Part shown: one piece after another, positions 26,538 to 34,233 of the stretch
How positions within the stretch are numbered: position 1 is the first letter of the stretch
Layout: each line of letters begins with the position of its first letter
From: Chromatiales bacterium
GTDB lineage: Bacteria > Pseudomonadota > Gammaproteobacteria > UBA6429 > Thiohalophilaceae
Direction: 5' to 3'
Length of the DNA stretch: 64,000 bases
NCBI GenBank assembly: GCA_027032075.1
Contig: JALVOC010000006.1
Coordinates: 152,429 to 216,428, forward strand
Made by a program: the position numbers and the translations under genes
The notes under the pieces: model-generated
Database searches by the model: none
Told to the model about the DNA's origin: nothing
The model's input: only the letters and a program-made list of their open reading frames with translations

Positions 26538-27146
26538 ATGGCATACAAAAACAATCGCATTACGCTTTACCTTGCTTTTTCGTTGCTTCTGATTTTTTTG
26601 TCTGGTTGCGCTGGCACCATCAAACACATGCGTCCGGTACCACCAGACAAGGTTGTCTCTTCGCCAGAAAAAGGTAAGGCGCTGGTGGTGTTCATGCGTC
26701 CTTCCGGTTTTGCCTTTGCCATCCAGTCGAGTGTGTTTGAAGTTAAAGACGGCAAACCTTCTCTGGTGGGTATTCTTGCCGCAAAGAAGAAAGTGGCCTA
26801 TCAAGTAGAGCCAGGAAAACATCTTTTCATGGTTTTAAGTGAGAGCGCGGATTTTATGTCCGCAGAGCTGAAACCGGACAAGACCTATTACGCGCTCGTT
26901 ACTCCAAGAATGGGCATGTGGAAAGCCAGATTTTCCCTCAAACCTGTTCATCGCGCAGAGTTACACACATCGCAATTCGACGACTGGTTGGAAGCTTGCG
27001 AATGGGTTGAAAAATCTGCTGACTCTGACACATGGGCAGACGCAAATATGGCAGACATCAAGAATAAATACGAAGAATATTATGAAGTCTGGATGAACAA
27101 GCCTATTACCGACAGGCCGCAACTGTTACCACAAGACGGGAAATAG
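26538..27146 (+). CDS. Putative lipoprotein resembling DUF2846-type proteins
   Basis: This 202-aa protein has a clear lipoprotein signal peptide (about 1-23, lipobox LSGC). The mature part has GKALVVFMRPSGFAFAIQSSVFEV and VAYQVEPGKHLFMVLSESADFMSAELKPDKTYYALV in parts, the small beta-sandwich pattern of DUF2846-like lipoproteins, followed by a charged helical C-terminus (DWLEACEWVEKSADSDTWAD). The start at 26538 has GGAGA 6 bases upstream; an earlier in-frame ATG at 26511 would spoil the signal peptide. Function unknown; probably envelope-located. Confidence 0.8.
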   Translation: MAYKNNRITLYLAFSLLLIFLSGCAGTIKHMRPVPPDKVVSSPEKGKALVVFMRPSGFAFAIQSSVFEVKDGKPSLVGILAAKKKVAYQVEPGKHLFMVLSESADFMSAELKPDKTYYALVTPRMGMWKARFSLKPVHRAELHTSQFDDWLEACEWVEKSADSDTWADANMADIKNKYEEYYEVWMNKPITDRPQLLPQDGK

Positions 27147-27328
27147 ACACAAACACATTTGCTCTGCTGACGCCCTTCCCTGTTATGCGAAACCTAAAGG
27201 TAAGCGGGCATTTGTGAGACAGAATATGGCAGGCGGTTACTTGCAAGTGGCCGCGCTGCTCGTCTCGACAACCGTGTCAATGCAATGGTATAAATGTTTC
27301 GTATTTATATGATATTCCGGTAATAATA

Positions 27329-27763
27329 ATGCACAGGATAATTATTATTTTACTATTTGGTTCATTTTTATCGGGTGTTTCTGCAGCGACACAGAAAACC
27401 CAATGGGGCGAATGGATTGACAAGGAAAACAACAGTACATTTGCGTTTATGGAAAATAATGTCCTGAAGTATTCTGAAATAAAAAAAGTTTTCGTAAAAT
27501 ACAGCGGCATCACCCCATGGATGAAAGGCATCCATTCGAACGGCCAATACGTTTCGGAATCGGTGGATTTTGAAGGGGCGTGGGAGACAGGTAAAAACAT
27601 CTGCCCTGGCGGGAATTTGCGTTATTATCTAAAGGATGCTGAATGCTGCATGAACACCAGAAAGTTAGGTAATGTACTCATTTTAAAAAATGTGGCAAGC
27701 GTGAATGATACTCCGGCGCTTTGCAGAAACCGAACCTTGCATCGTCAGGAGGATAGCGAATAA
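27329..27763 (+). CDS. Small secreted protein of unknown function
   Basis: This 144-aa protein has a signal peptide (about 1-20, MHRIIIILLFGSFLSGVSAA). The mature part contains WGEWIDKENNSTFAFMENNVLKYSEIKKVFVKYSG in parts and four cysteines, with CPGGNLRYYLKDAECC suggesting disulfide bonds in the periplasm. The 5' part is AT-rich compared with the flagellar genes. No family recognised. The upstream region has TATAAA-like sequence at about 27289. It is convergent with the M28 peptidase gene. Confidence 0.65.
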   Translation: MHRIIIILLFGSFLSGVSAATQKTQWGEWIDKENNSTFAFMENNVLKYSEIKKVFVKYSGITPWMKGIHSNGQYVSESVDFEGAWETGKNICPGGNLRYYLKDAECCMNTRKLGNVLILKNVASVNDTPALCRNRTLHRQEDSE

Positions 27764-27824
27764 ATTCGGTTTGTTCCCTCAATCAGAACTTCCTTCACGA
27801 TTCAAATCAATATCGAACATGGTG

Positions 27825-28766
27825 CTACAAGCTTCTTTTCTGGTTTGCCAAAACGGAAATGGCCATTGCCAGAGCATTTGTCAGTTTTGCGAGTCTCGCA
27901 TAATCCAGTTTTTCGGCTGTATCCTGAAAGGTATGATAGTAGGGATAGCGGTAAAATGCTGTATCCGTCACCATCAAGGCGCGGTATCCATGCATCCAGA
28001 ATGAGAGATGGTCACTCCACCCAATACCCGGGATGAAAGAAAAGGTTGCCACGTGCTCCAGCGGAAAATCCGAAATACTCCGGAACGCCTGCACCATGCG
28101 GCGCATAGCCTTTCGTGATCGAAAGTTTGCAACAAATGCGATGAAATTGGCTGTGTCCGGATAAAAGAAATTGAACAGCGGAGGATAGCGTTGACTGTGG
28201 GGTTCGTCACTGAAATATCCCATGGTCTCAAGCGAAAGCATCAGCCTGATATTGTCGCCTCGTTGACGCGCCGCCTTGACATAAATCCTGCTGCCTTGCT
28301 GCCGGGTGAAAAAAAACGGCGGCTCTTCGTTGACAAAGGCAACAAAACGAACGGTACGTTGCAATTCGATCGATTCCAGTTGGCGGCTAATCTCCAGTAA
28401 GGCTGCCACACCACTACCATTGTCATTTGCGCCGGGACTGCCGCTAACCGAGTCATAGTGGGCACCGATGAGAATTATCTCGTCTGCCATGTGCGTGCCG
28501 GTTTTACTGATTTCAAGATTAGCCGAACGAACCCCCTGAAGCGTATATTCCTGTGGGAGTACCTTGTAACCCTGCTCCTGCCATGTCTGTTTTATATATT
28601 CTTCGGCTGCATACAAGGCCTCGGGACGAAAGACATTGCGTTCGCCTATCTCTGCTGCCAATCGGTATACATGATTTTGTATATATTCTTCAGTTGTTTT
28701 TGAGGATTGCATGGACTGTAATACGGCTGTCTCTGAGATTCCCGGATATCCGGGTTCGGGATACAT
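27825..28766 (-). CDS. M28-family zinc aminopeptidase
   Basis: This 313-aa peptidase carries the M28 metal-site motifs in order: HYDS (first zinc His), GANDNGSG (bridging Asp), NEEP (catalytic and zinc Glu), a later Glu/Asp in LETMGYF, and YHTFQDT (last His). The family usually cleaves N-terminal residues in the periplasm or outside the cell. Here no signal peptide is visible: the frame begins MYPEPGYPGISETAVLQSM and an in-frame stop lies about 17 codons upstream without another good start. It may be cytoplasmic or have lost its leader. GGAGGG and AGGGGT precede the ATG. It is convergent with the small secreted-protein gene. Confidence 0.87.
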   Translation of the reverse strand: MYPEPGYPGISETAVLQSMQSSKTTEEYIQNHVYRLAAEIGERNVFRPEALYAAEEYIKQTWQEQGYKVLPQEYTLQGVRSANLEISKTGTHMADEIILIGAHYDSVSGSPGANDNGSGVAALLEISRQLESIELQRTVRFVAFVNEEPPFFFTRQQGSRIYVKAARQRGDNIRLMLSLETMGYFSDEPHSQRYPPLFNFFYPDTANFIAFVANFRSRKAMRRMVQAFRSISDFPLEHVATFSFIPGIGWSDHLSFWMHGYRALMVTDTAFYRYPYYHTFQDTAEKLDYARLAKLTNALAMAISVLANQKRSL

Positions 28767-29228
28767 TACCCCTGTTCCCTCCCCTGTATTAATTTTAGTC
28801 CATGTCAGCTTCTATTCTACTACTGATAGCACCAATGGCTGTTTCTCACAAACCTTGTCTGACATGACTGTTTTTTTGCTGATCCTTACGATGGAAAATA
28901 TCGACAGGAACTCTATACTATGCATCTATGAAAGCACTCTGATTTCTATTATTCTATGGAATACTAAAGTAATAGAGAACATTCATGACCATCTTCAGAA
29001 CTCACCAGAACCTCCGGATCCGATATCGTTTTTTTTATAAGCACTCATTGCTGTCCCACTAACTCAAGCTGGATATTTAGTAAGCCTTTGATGATGCAAC
29101 TTGTACAAGCACTGAATGATATTGGCAACATAAAAGTGGCCTTCCCGGTCAATCGAAGCCATTCCTTCTCCATCCGTGAGAAGGCCAGGATGGGGGGATA
29201 AATAAAACAATACGTTATCCATTTCTGA

Positions 29229-29265
29229 TCCCCTCACCCCAACCCTCTCCCGGCGGGAAAGGGAG
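29229..29265. repeat. Dispersed-repeat-like GC-rich segment
   Basis: A pyrimidine-rich stretch CCCTCACCCCAACCCTCTCC is followed by GGCGGGAAAGGGAG, allowing a short CCCTCTCCC/GGGAAAGGG hairpin. Sequences of this kind occur as intergenic repeats in many proteobacterial genomes; its translation gives the familiar LSRRERVGVRG artefact. Confidence 0.5.
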
Positions 29266-29519
29266 TTAATGGGACAGCAGTGATAAGTGCTGTTTTGTTT
29301 AATATTCTTGTGATGTTTATCAATTGGGTACAAGCATCGAGACTTGCCTCCGGAAATGGGCCGAAAGCCATTTTTACTGTATTTCTTCCGGGTATACTGG
29401 TCATCAGCGGTGCCGCATTGCTCACACTTACCAACAGCAAGCATATTTATATTCGTTACTGCCAGGCAGTGTAATGAATAGACGAGAAAAGCGGGGCATC
29501 TGATTTCTTACCATCTAAA

Positions 29520-29561
29520 CTGGCGTTCCGACCAGCACACTCAGGTAACGGAGCATCAGGG
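29520..29561 (+). repeat. Partial copy of the 12.3-kb nested palindrome (left side)
   Basis: The stretch beginning TGGCGTTCCG and ending ACGGAGCATCAGGG matches 12290-12333 with a three-base deletion (AAT) and a few substitutions. The right half and the long inner arm are not present. This shows that the left flank of the 12.3-kb element is a repeated sequence and not unique DNA. Confidence 0.65.
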
Positions 29562-29612
29562 ACAGGATGAGGGAGGAGTTAACGTGAACACAAAGACTGT
29601 AACAGATAAACG

Positions 29613-30326
29613 ATGAAAAAATTTCTACTGCTGCTGATTATTCTGGTTTTGGGGATCACCCAATGGTGGTTTAAGGATCCATCGATTAGCGTGCCTGGCA
29701 GCGATATCAGCTTCGGCTACCTTGTTAAATACGCGGGTGACAGCAATCGTAATGACTATCTTCCAATGCTCGTTGCCCTGCATGGTAACGGGGACACCGC
29801 CAGTAATTTTTATGAAACCGCCCTGGATCAGCTAAAGGTGCCCGTTCGGATTATATTGCTGAAAGGCCCTCTTTCGTATGGACGCGGCAGCGCCTGGCCC
29901 TGGAGCGCTGCCGATTTCAAACAGTATGGGGATGCCGTGAACGAGGCGATAAAATTACTGGCACACAAGTTCCCGACAAGAGGAAAGCCTGTACTACTGG
30001 GCTTCTCCGGTGGTGGCATGATGGCCTATTACCAGGCAGTAAAACACGGTGACAGTTATTCCTCTATTTTTCCTGTATCCGGCCGGTTAAGCCGCGATCT
30101 GCTTGGTGATGAATTATCCCGACCGGGGGCTGAGGTTATTGCCTTTCATGGCAGAAACGACAGTGTCATCTCAGTCGCTGAAGGGCGGAACGCTGTCGAT
30201 ATTTTGCAGGATAACGATATCGAGGTAAAATTTACGGCGTTCGATGGTGGCCATCTTGGTATATTTATTGATGAAAAAGCCAACATCACCCGGGCTGTCG
30301 AACAAAAATTAGTGGATTTGATGTGA
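29613..30326 (+). CDS. Membrane-anchored alpha/beta hydrolase (esterase-like)
   Basis: This 237-aa protein has an N-terminal hydrophobic anchor or signal (KKFLLLLIILVLGITQWW) and an alpha/beta-hydrolase domain with the oxyanion segment LVALHGNGD, the nucleophile elbow LLGFSGGGMMAYY (GFSGG), the acid in AFHGRNDSVI and the His in FDGGHLGIF. The set matches the phospholipase/carboxylesterase group that hydrolyses short-chain esters or lysophospholipids. The substrate is unknown. It lies alone between the repeat remnant and the chemotaxis genes. Confidence 0.87.
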   Translation: MKKFLLLLIILVLGITQWWFKDPSISVPGSDISFGYLVKYAGDSNRNDYLPMLVALHGNGDTASNFYETALDQLKVPVRIILLKGPLSYGRGSAWPWSAADFKQYGDAVNEAIKLLAHKFPTRGKPVLLGFSGGGMMAYYQAVKHGDSYSSIFPVSGRLSRDLLGDELSRPGAEVIAFHGRNDSVISVAEGRNAVDILQDNDIEVKFTAFDGGHLGIFIDEKANITRAVEQKLVDLM

Positions 30327-30367
30327 CGTTAACGGGCAGCCTGTAAATTCACCCGCACCACAAATAA

Positions 30368-30574
30368 CGCCGTGCTTTCAATAATACAATTCTTGTAGCA
30401 GGAGGCGGAGCGGGAATGGGCCCGGTGCAGGCAAAAGAGGCGTTACGCGGCCTTGAAGCCAACAAGTACGAAATTCAGATTGAGAAAACCAGAATATTGT
30501 TTGCCTTGAATCGTTTTCTGCCCGCGGTGGCGGGAACGGCTCATCAGAAACGGTTGAATACCTGCAAAGCCGTT
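30368..30574 (+). pseudogene. Short open stretch, possible gene remnant
   Basis: An open frame includes TILVAGGGAGMGPVQAKEALRGLE and an ATG at 30416 with AGGAGG upstream. The glycine-rich GGGAGMGP looks like a nucleotide-binding loop, of the kind seen at the start of the C-terminal domain of GT28-type glycosyltransferases, but the sequence following it does not match and the frame ends in a poly-T stretch. It may be the debris of a larger gene. Chance cannot be excluded. Confidence 0.3.
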
Positions 30575-30580
30575 TTTTTT
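30535..30580 (+). terminator. Possible terminator between the remnant and the DUF2802 gene
   Basis: AACGGCT at 30535-30541 can pair with AGCCGTT at 30568-30574, directly followed by a run of Ts to 30580 on the plus strand. The loop is long (26 bases), so the hairpin is not ideal. The position fits an end signal for plus-strand transcripts meeting the minus-strand chemotaxis operon. Confidence 0.4.
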
Positions 30581-30980
30581 AGCTGGCTTTGTCGAGGCGA
30601 TGCATAATGCTGATCAATTCCGCCTCAGAGGTGCTCAGGCCGCAGTTCTTGATCAGATCCTCTGCTTTGGCCCCCTGCTGGACCATGCGGATGGCATTTT
30701 CATAAGGTTGGTTGGCTGGTTCGAAAATATCCATATGCTCCTGCCGCTCGGCCAGCTGGCGTTGATGGCGTTCCACTTTAAGGACGCGTTCTCCCATACC
30801 CACCGCGGCAGAGGTCAACGCACGTAAATCCCGTTGCAGGGACTTTACCATTTCAGAATCTGCCTTTCTGTTGCGATAACGCCGTAATAAAAACAGGTTA
30901 AGCAATAACAACGTCAGGCTGCCCGCCAGCAATACAGTAGCAACATCCAGGTTTTGCAAAAAGTCAGTCCAGAGATTCAT
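30579..30980 (-). CDS. DUF2802 protein at the end of the chemotaxis operon
   Basis: This 133-aa protein has one N-terminal membrane helix (VATVLLAGSLTLLLLNLFLLRRYR), a coiled-coil middle (SLQRDLRALTSAAVGMGERVLKVERHQRQLAERQEHM in parts) and a small C-terminal helical domain that reads like a DNA-binding fold (AIRMVQQGAKAEDLIKNCGLSTSEAELISIMHRL in parts). This is the DUF2802 family, which in Pseudomonas also closes the cheW end of the flagellar/chemotaxis locus. Its function is unknown. It follows the 55-aa gene by 9 bases and is probably cotranscribed with cheW. Confidence 0.88.
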   Translation of the reverse strand: MNLWTDFLQNLDVATVLLAGSLTLLLLNLFLLRRYRNRKADSEMVKSLQRDLRALTSAAVGMGERVLKVERHQRQLAERQEHMDIFEPANQPYENAIRMVQQGAKAEDLIKNCGLSTSEAELISIMHRLDKAS

Positions 30981-30989
30981 TTTTACACC

Positions 30990-31157
30990 TCAGGCATATT
31001 CATCGATGTGTTGCTGATCATCATCCTGTTGTTGTTTCCCGGATTCATCCGGATTTCGCCGGGGCAGTGAGCGGCGCTCACCGGACTCTCCTGCGGGTTT
31101 TACCGGTCTGGAAGGCCATGCAGGTCCAATTGGCGTTGTGTTGCCGATTTCCGCCAT
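30990..31157 (-). CDS. Small conserved-looking protein between cheW and DUF2802 (55 aa)
   Basis: A frame of 56 codons on the minus strand starts with ATG at 31157, with AAGGA 6 bases upstream, and ends at 30990. The product begins MAEIGNTTPIGPAWPSRPVK, is Pro/Arg-rich in the middle, and ends in an acidic Asp/Gln stretch with the terminal HIDEYA. It fits snugly between cheW (15 bases upstream) and the DUF2802 gene (9 bases downstream), which argues that it is translated. Small proteins with a similar terminal H(I/V)DEYA occur at this place in related genomes, from memory. It is probably disordered and of unknown role. Confidence 0.7.
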   Translation of the reverse strand: MAEIGNTTPIGPAWPSRPVKPAGESGERRSLPRRNPDESGKQQQDDDQQHIDEYA

Positions 31158-31172
31158 TGAATTTCCTTGCGC

Positions 31173-31652
31173 TCACAGAGACGCAACCTCCTGCCATTCT
31201 TCGCTGCTCAGGAGCTTGTTTACATCGATGAGGATTAACAATTCATTTTCCAGACTGCACACACCCTGAATATATTTGGAACTCTCGTCATTCCCCACGT
31301 TCGGGGCAACCTCAATATCCGATTCACGCATGTTCACGACTTCGGCCACGCTGTCCACCATAATGCCAACGACCTGGTTTTCCGATTCAATAATCACAAT
31401 ACGGGTATTGTCGTCCGGTTCTTTTTCCGGCAAACAAAAACGCATGCGGGTATCAATCACTGTCACAACGTTACCGCGCAAATTGATGATACCAAGCACG
31501 TAATCAGGCGCACCGGGTACCGGTGCGATCTCTGTAAGACGCAGTACTTCCTGTACCTGCATCACCTTGATACCGTATTTTTCGTTGTCCAGCCTGAACG
31601 TCACCCACTGGATTATCGGGTCATTACTGCTGCTTTCAACAACCTCGTTCAT
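31173..31652 (-). CDS. cheW: Chemotaxis coupling protein CheW
   Basis: This 159-aa single-domain coupling protein links chemoreceptors to the CheA kinase at the cell pole. The protein has IIQWVTFRLDNEKYGIKVMQVQEVLRLTEIAPVPGAPDYVLGIINLRGNVVTVIDTRMRF in parts, with the GIINLRG signature, then IVIIESENQVVGIMVDSVAEVVNM. It follows a second, longer CheW-domain protein by about 200 bases. The order CheW-like, CheW, DUF2802 matches Pseudomonas. Confidence 0.97.
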   Translation of the reverse strand: MNEVVESSSNDPIIQWVTFRLDNEKYGIKVMQVQEVLRLTEIAPVPGAPDYVLGIINLRGNVVTVIDTRMRFCLPEKEPDDNTRIVIIESENQVVGIMVDSVAEVVNMRESDIEVAPNVGNDESSKYIQGVCSLENELLILIDVNKLLSSEEWQEVASL

Positions 31653-31849
31653 ACTGATTTCTCCTTGCCTACTTTAATTTGCCGGAAATTGAAATCTCCC
31701 TGCTGACAAGCCTGCCCCGGCTTTCGGGTGTCAAAACTCCGACGGTAAAAAATCTTCTCCAGATGAATGTTGCATTTTTTATGCCAGCAAGATGGTAGAG
31801 TGCCGCGAAGAAAACAGTTCCCGGATTATTTTTCCGGGCAAACGGAGAC

Positions 31850-32581
31850 TCATTCTTCTCCTGTGACAAGTTTGTTTGCAAAGGCTTCTGTGTCCAGCAA
31901 GGCACACATATGCTCCACCACCGTGCCTAGCAACCATTTTCGCTGGGTACGCTGGGTGCGCCAACGAACCTGTTCTGCCTGCAGGGTGACGACTTCTGCC
32001 ACCTCATCACATGCCAGACCCCAACGCCCCTCATCGATCAATACAATGCGTGTAATCCTTTCGGTGGGATCGTCCCCAACCAGTTCATTCAATTTCTCGC
32101 GTGGAAAGACCAGGCGTGCGGTATCAACCACCGGCACACTCCTGCCCAGATGCTGCAACACCCCAAGATAAAAATCGGCATGGCCCGGCATTTCCGTTAA
32201 TTCACCCGGCCATTCGACTACACCACTTAATGTTTGTAAGGGTACCGCCAGAGTCAAACCGGCGACTTTAAACAACATCACCTGAAAGGGTTCATTCGCC
32301 CACGCCGGGATATCTTCCGGGCTTTGCTGCTGCACGGGTGTTTCCACTTCGTCCTGTTGCGTTACCTCAATCGTATCCTTGGGGGTGGTCAGCGCTTCCT
32401 CCACCGGCGTCTCAACCGCTGCCACAGGTTCGGGGGTCACCACCTCGAGTGCAGGTTCCGCCACTTCGACTTTTGCTTGCGGCGGTGCCTCCAGCGTGGG
32501 TTCCAGCAACAGGGAATCGAGAAACATGGACAATGCCAGCTTTTCATCAATGAGGGTATGTGTAGTCGGTTTACCGGACAT
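31850..32581 (-). CDS. CheW-domain protein with acidic N-terminal extension
   Basis: This 243-aa protein has an N-terminal linker of about 95 residues rich in Glu, Pro, Val and Thr, which includes KLALSMFLDSLLLEP near the start, and a C-terminal CheW-like domain (FQVMLFKVAGLTLAVPLQTLSGVVEWPGELTEMPGHADFYLGVLQHLGRSVPVVDTARLVFP in parts). The usual GIINLRG motif is replaced by GVLQHLGR. It starts one base into the stop of the ParA-like gene (TGATG), so the two are coupled. In Vibrio and Pseudomonas the corresponding protein (ParP type) links ParC and CheA and keeps arrays at the pole; the same role is likely here. Confidence 0.9.
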   Translation of the reverse strand: MSGKPTTHTLIDEKLALSMFLDSLLLEPTLEAPPQAKVEVAEPALEVVTPEPVAAVETPVEEALTTPKDTIEVTQQDEVETPVQQQSPEDIPAWANEPFQVMLFKVAGLTLAVPLQTLSGVVEWPGELTEMPGHADFYLGVLQHLGRSVPVVDTARLVFPREKLNELVGDDPTERITRIVLIDEGRWGLACDEVAEVVTLQAEQVRWRTQRTQRKWLLGTVVEHMCALLDTEAFANKLVTGEE

Positions 32582-33384
32582 CAGGAAGTCACCCGTTTCA
32601 AATGAGGTTGTTGCTGTTCTTCGGCCTGCAGACTCTTCAGCAATGCTTCATAGGCCTGCGAACCGCGGGAATTCGGCAGCATCATGGAAAGCGGGATGCC
32701 TTCCTTGCTGGCTTCACGGAACTGTGTATCCACCGGAATCACGGAATTCCAGACGTCCTTTCCATATTTTTCGCGCAGGGTGCGCAGACTGTCGATGGCG
32801 GCGCGTGTCCGCCGGTCGAACATTGTCGGGATGATGGTGTAACGCAGGGAACCTTGCCGTGCCTGAATGATCATTTGCAGGGTCCGCATCATGCGTTCCA
32901 GGCCTTTTATCGCCAGAAACTCGGTTTGCACCGGCAACAGCAGATGTTCGCAGGCCGCCAGGGCATTCACCATCAACACACCCAGCAATGGCGGGCAATC
33001 AATCAAGGCGTAATCATAATCATCAGCCAGCGCCTTGAGGGAATAGGCGAGCACCAACCCCATCCCTTCCTTGCTGCCCAACTGCCTGTCCAGTGTTGCC
33101 AGCGCAGTCGATGCCGGCAACAAACTCAGGCCGACGATGTGGGTCTCCAGCACCACCGAGTGCGGATCGATCTCCGGTTTTACGCCTTTGGTCTGAAACA
33201 ACTGATAGACACTGTTTTCCATAAAATCGGGATCGTAACCCAGATAAGTCGTCATCGAGCCATGCGGATCCAAATCAACCAGTAGCACCCGTTTCCCCTG
33301 CTTGAGCAAATGACCCGCAAGGGTTATGGCTGTAGTGGTTTTACCCACGCCGCCTTTCTGGTTTGCCACCGCCCAGGTTCTCAC
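32581..33384 (-). CDS. ParA-family ATPase for polar chemotaxis array placement (ParC type)
   Basis: This 267-aa ParA/Soj-like ATPase opens with the deviant Walker A motif in RTWAVANQKGGVGKTTTAITLAGHLL and has VLLVDLDPHGSMTTYLG and YALIDCPPLLGVLMVNAL. In Vibrio the homologue ParC, with ParP, places chemotaxis arrays at the pole. It lies between motD and the CheW-domain gene and overlaps the latter. The plasmid or chromosome ParA role is unlikely because there is no parB neighbour. Confidence 0.93.
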   Translation of the reverse strand: MRTWAVANQKGGVGKTTTAITLAGHLLKQGKRVLLVDLDPHGSMTTYLGYDPDFMENSVYQLFQTKGVKPEIDPHSVVLETHIVGLSLLPASTALATLDRQLGSKEGMGLVLAYSLKALADDYDYALIDCPPLLGVLMVNALAACEHLLLPVQTEFLAIKGLERMMRTLQMIIQARQGSLRYTIIPTMFDRRTRAAIDSLRTLREKYGKDVWNSVIPVDTQFREASKEGIPLSMMLPNSRGSQAYEALLKSLQAEEQQQPHLKRVTS

Positions 33385-33417
33385 ACTATGCCTCTCGCAA
33401 GAATGTAGTGATGCATC

Positions 33418-34224
33418 TCATGGCCTGCTGCCTTGCTGTTTCCTGCCCGCCTGCCGCTCGATTTCCAGCATGCGGCGGGCGTTTTTGTCCGCCAGAATGA
33501 TCATCACAACCCGGCGGTTGCGCCGCCGGCCAGCCGCGGTACTGTTGTCCGCCACGGGGCGATACTCGCCATAACCGATTGCCGCCATACGAATCGGGGC
33601 AATACCGTTCCTTGCCAGCAAATGCACCACGCTGGCGGCACGGCTTGCGGACAACTCCCAGTTGGATCGATACAGTTCGTTTCTGATCGGCAGATTATCC
33701 GTATGCCCCTCCACATCGATATGGTTGGGCAGATCTTTCAGCACGCCCGCCAGTTTTTTCAGAATCGGATAGGCATCGGGCTGTAAATCAGCCTCGGCAC
33801 TGGGAAAGAGGATACTGTTGCTCAGTTCCACTTCCACCCAGAGTTTGTCGTAGGTTACCTTTATCAGATTTTTATCAATCAGCGGCTGCATGGCGCTTTT
33901 GATATCAGTCGCAATACGTGCCGTCTGCCCCTGATCCACTACCTGCTGTGGTTTAATGACGAGTTTTGGTTTTTCCAGCACGCTTTCGACCTGTTGCATG
34001 GTCTTTTGTGGTTTACCAAGCTGGATCGGTTCTGTTGATTTTGGTGGAGTATGGAAAGCCGCTACCATGGTATCGGATAAAACCCGATACTTGCCATCGT
34101 TGATGGACGACATGGAATACATGACAACAAAGAAAGCAAACAACAGTGTGACGAAATCAGCGTAGGAGACCATCCAGCGCTCAGTATTGTCGGCTTCATC
34201 TTCATGGTGGCGATGGCGTTTCAT
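33418..34224 (-). CDS. motD: Flagellar stator protein MotD (MotB family)
   Basis: This is the peptidoglycan-binding subunit of the second stator. The 268-aa protein has a charged N-terminus, one membrane helix with the proton-carrying Asp in SYADFVTLLFAFFVVMYSMSSIN, and a C-terminal OmpA-like domain (IDVEGHTDNLPI, NWELSASRAASVVHLLARNGI, ADNSTAAGRRRNRRVVMII). It is preceded by motC, 9 bases away, as in Pseudomonas, where MotCD supports swarming and high-viscosity motion. A second pair, motAB, lies at 53.6-55.5 kb. Confidence 0.96.
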   Translation of the reverse strand: MKRHRHHEDEADNTERWMVSYADFVTLLFAFFVVMYSMSSINDGKYRVLSDTMVAAFHTPPKSTEPIQLGKPQKTMQQVESVLEKPKLVIKPQQVVDQGQTARIATDIKSAMQPLIDKNLIKVTYDKLWVEVELSNSILFPSAEADLQPDAYPILKKLAGVLKDLPNHIDVEGHTDNLPIRNELYRSNWELSASRAASVVHLLARNGIAPIRMAAIGYGEYRPVADNSTAAGRRRNRRVVMIILADKNARRMLEIERQAGRKQQGSRP

Positions 34225-34233
34225 TACTCATCA

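Larger units (their letters stand above)
28767..29612. other. Long AT-rich intergenic stretch with repeat remnants
   Basis: About 850 bases without a convincing gene. It holds a dispersed-repeat-like segment at 29229-29265 (CCCTCACCCCAACCCTCTCC followed by a GGCGGGAAAGGGAG arm) and a decayed partial copy of the nested palindromic element at 29520-29561. Short frames within it either read through the repeat or lack ribosome-binding sites. The rest (28800-29060) is AT-rich and shows nothing definable. Confidence 0.5.

Noticed and set aside
29064-29444. Minus-strand 126-aa frame in the empty stretch
   Set aside because: It reads through the dispersed GC-rich repeat (LSRRERVGVRG artefact) and has no ribosome-binding site or domain.
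29280-29474. Plus-strand hydrophobic 64-aa frame starting with GTG
   Set aside because: It looks like one or two membrane segments, but the start codon lacks a ribosome-binding site and lies at the edge of the repeat; support is too weak.
32602-33285. Plus-strand 227-aa frame over the ParA-type gene
   Set aside because: Antisense to a gene with a clear Walker A motif; His/Gln-rich shadow composition.
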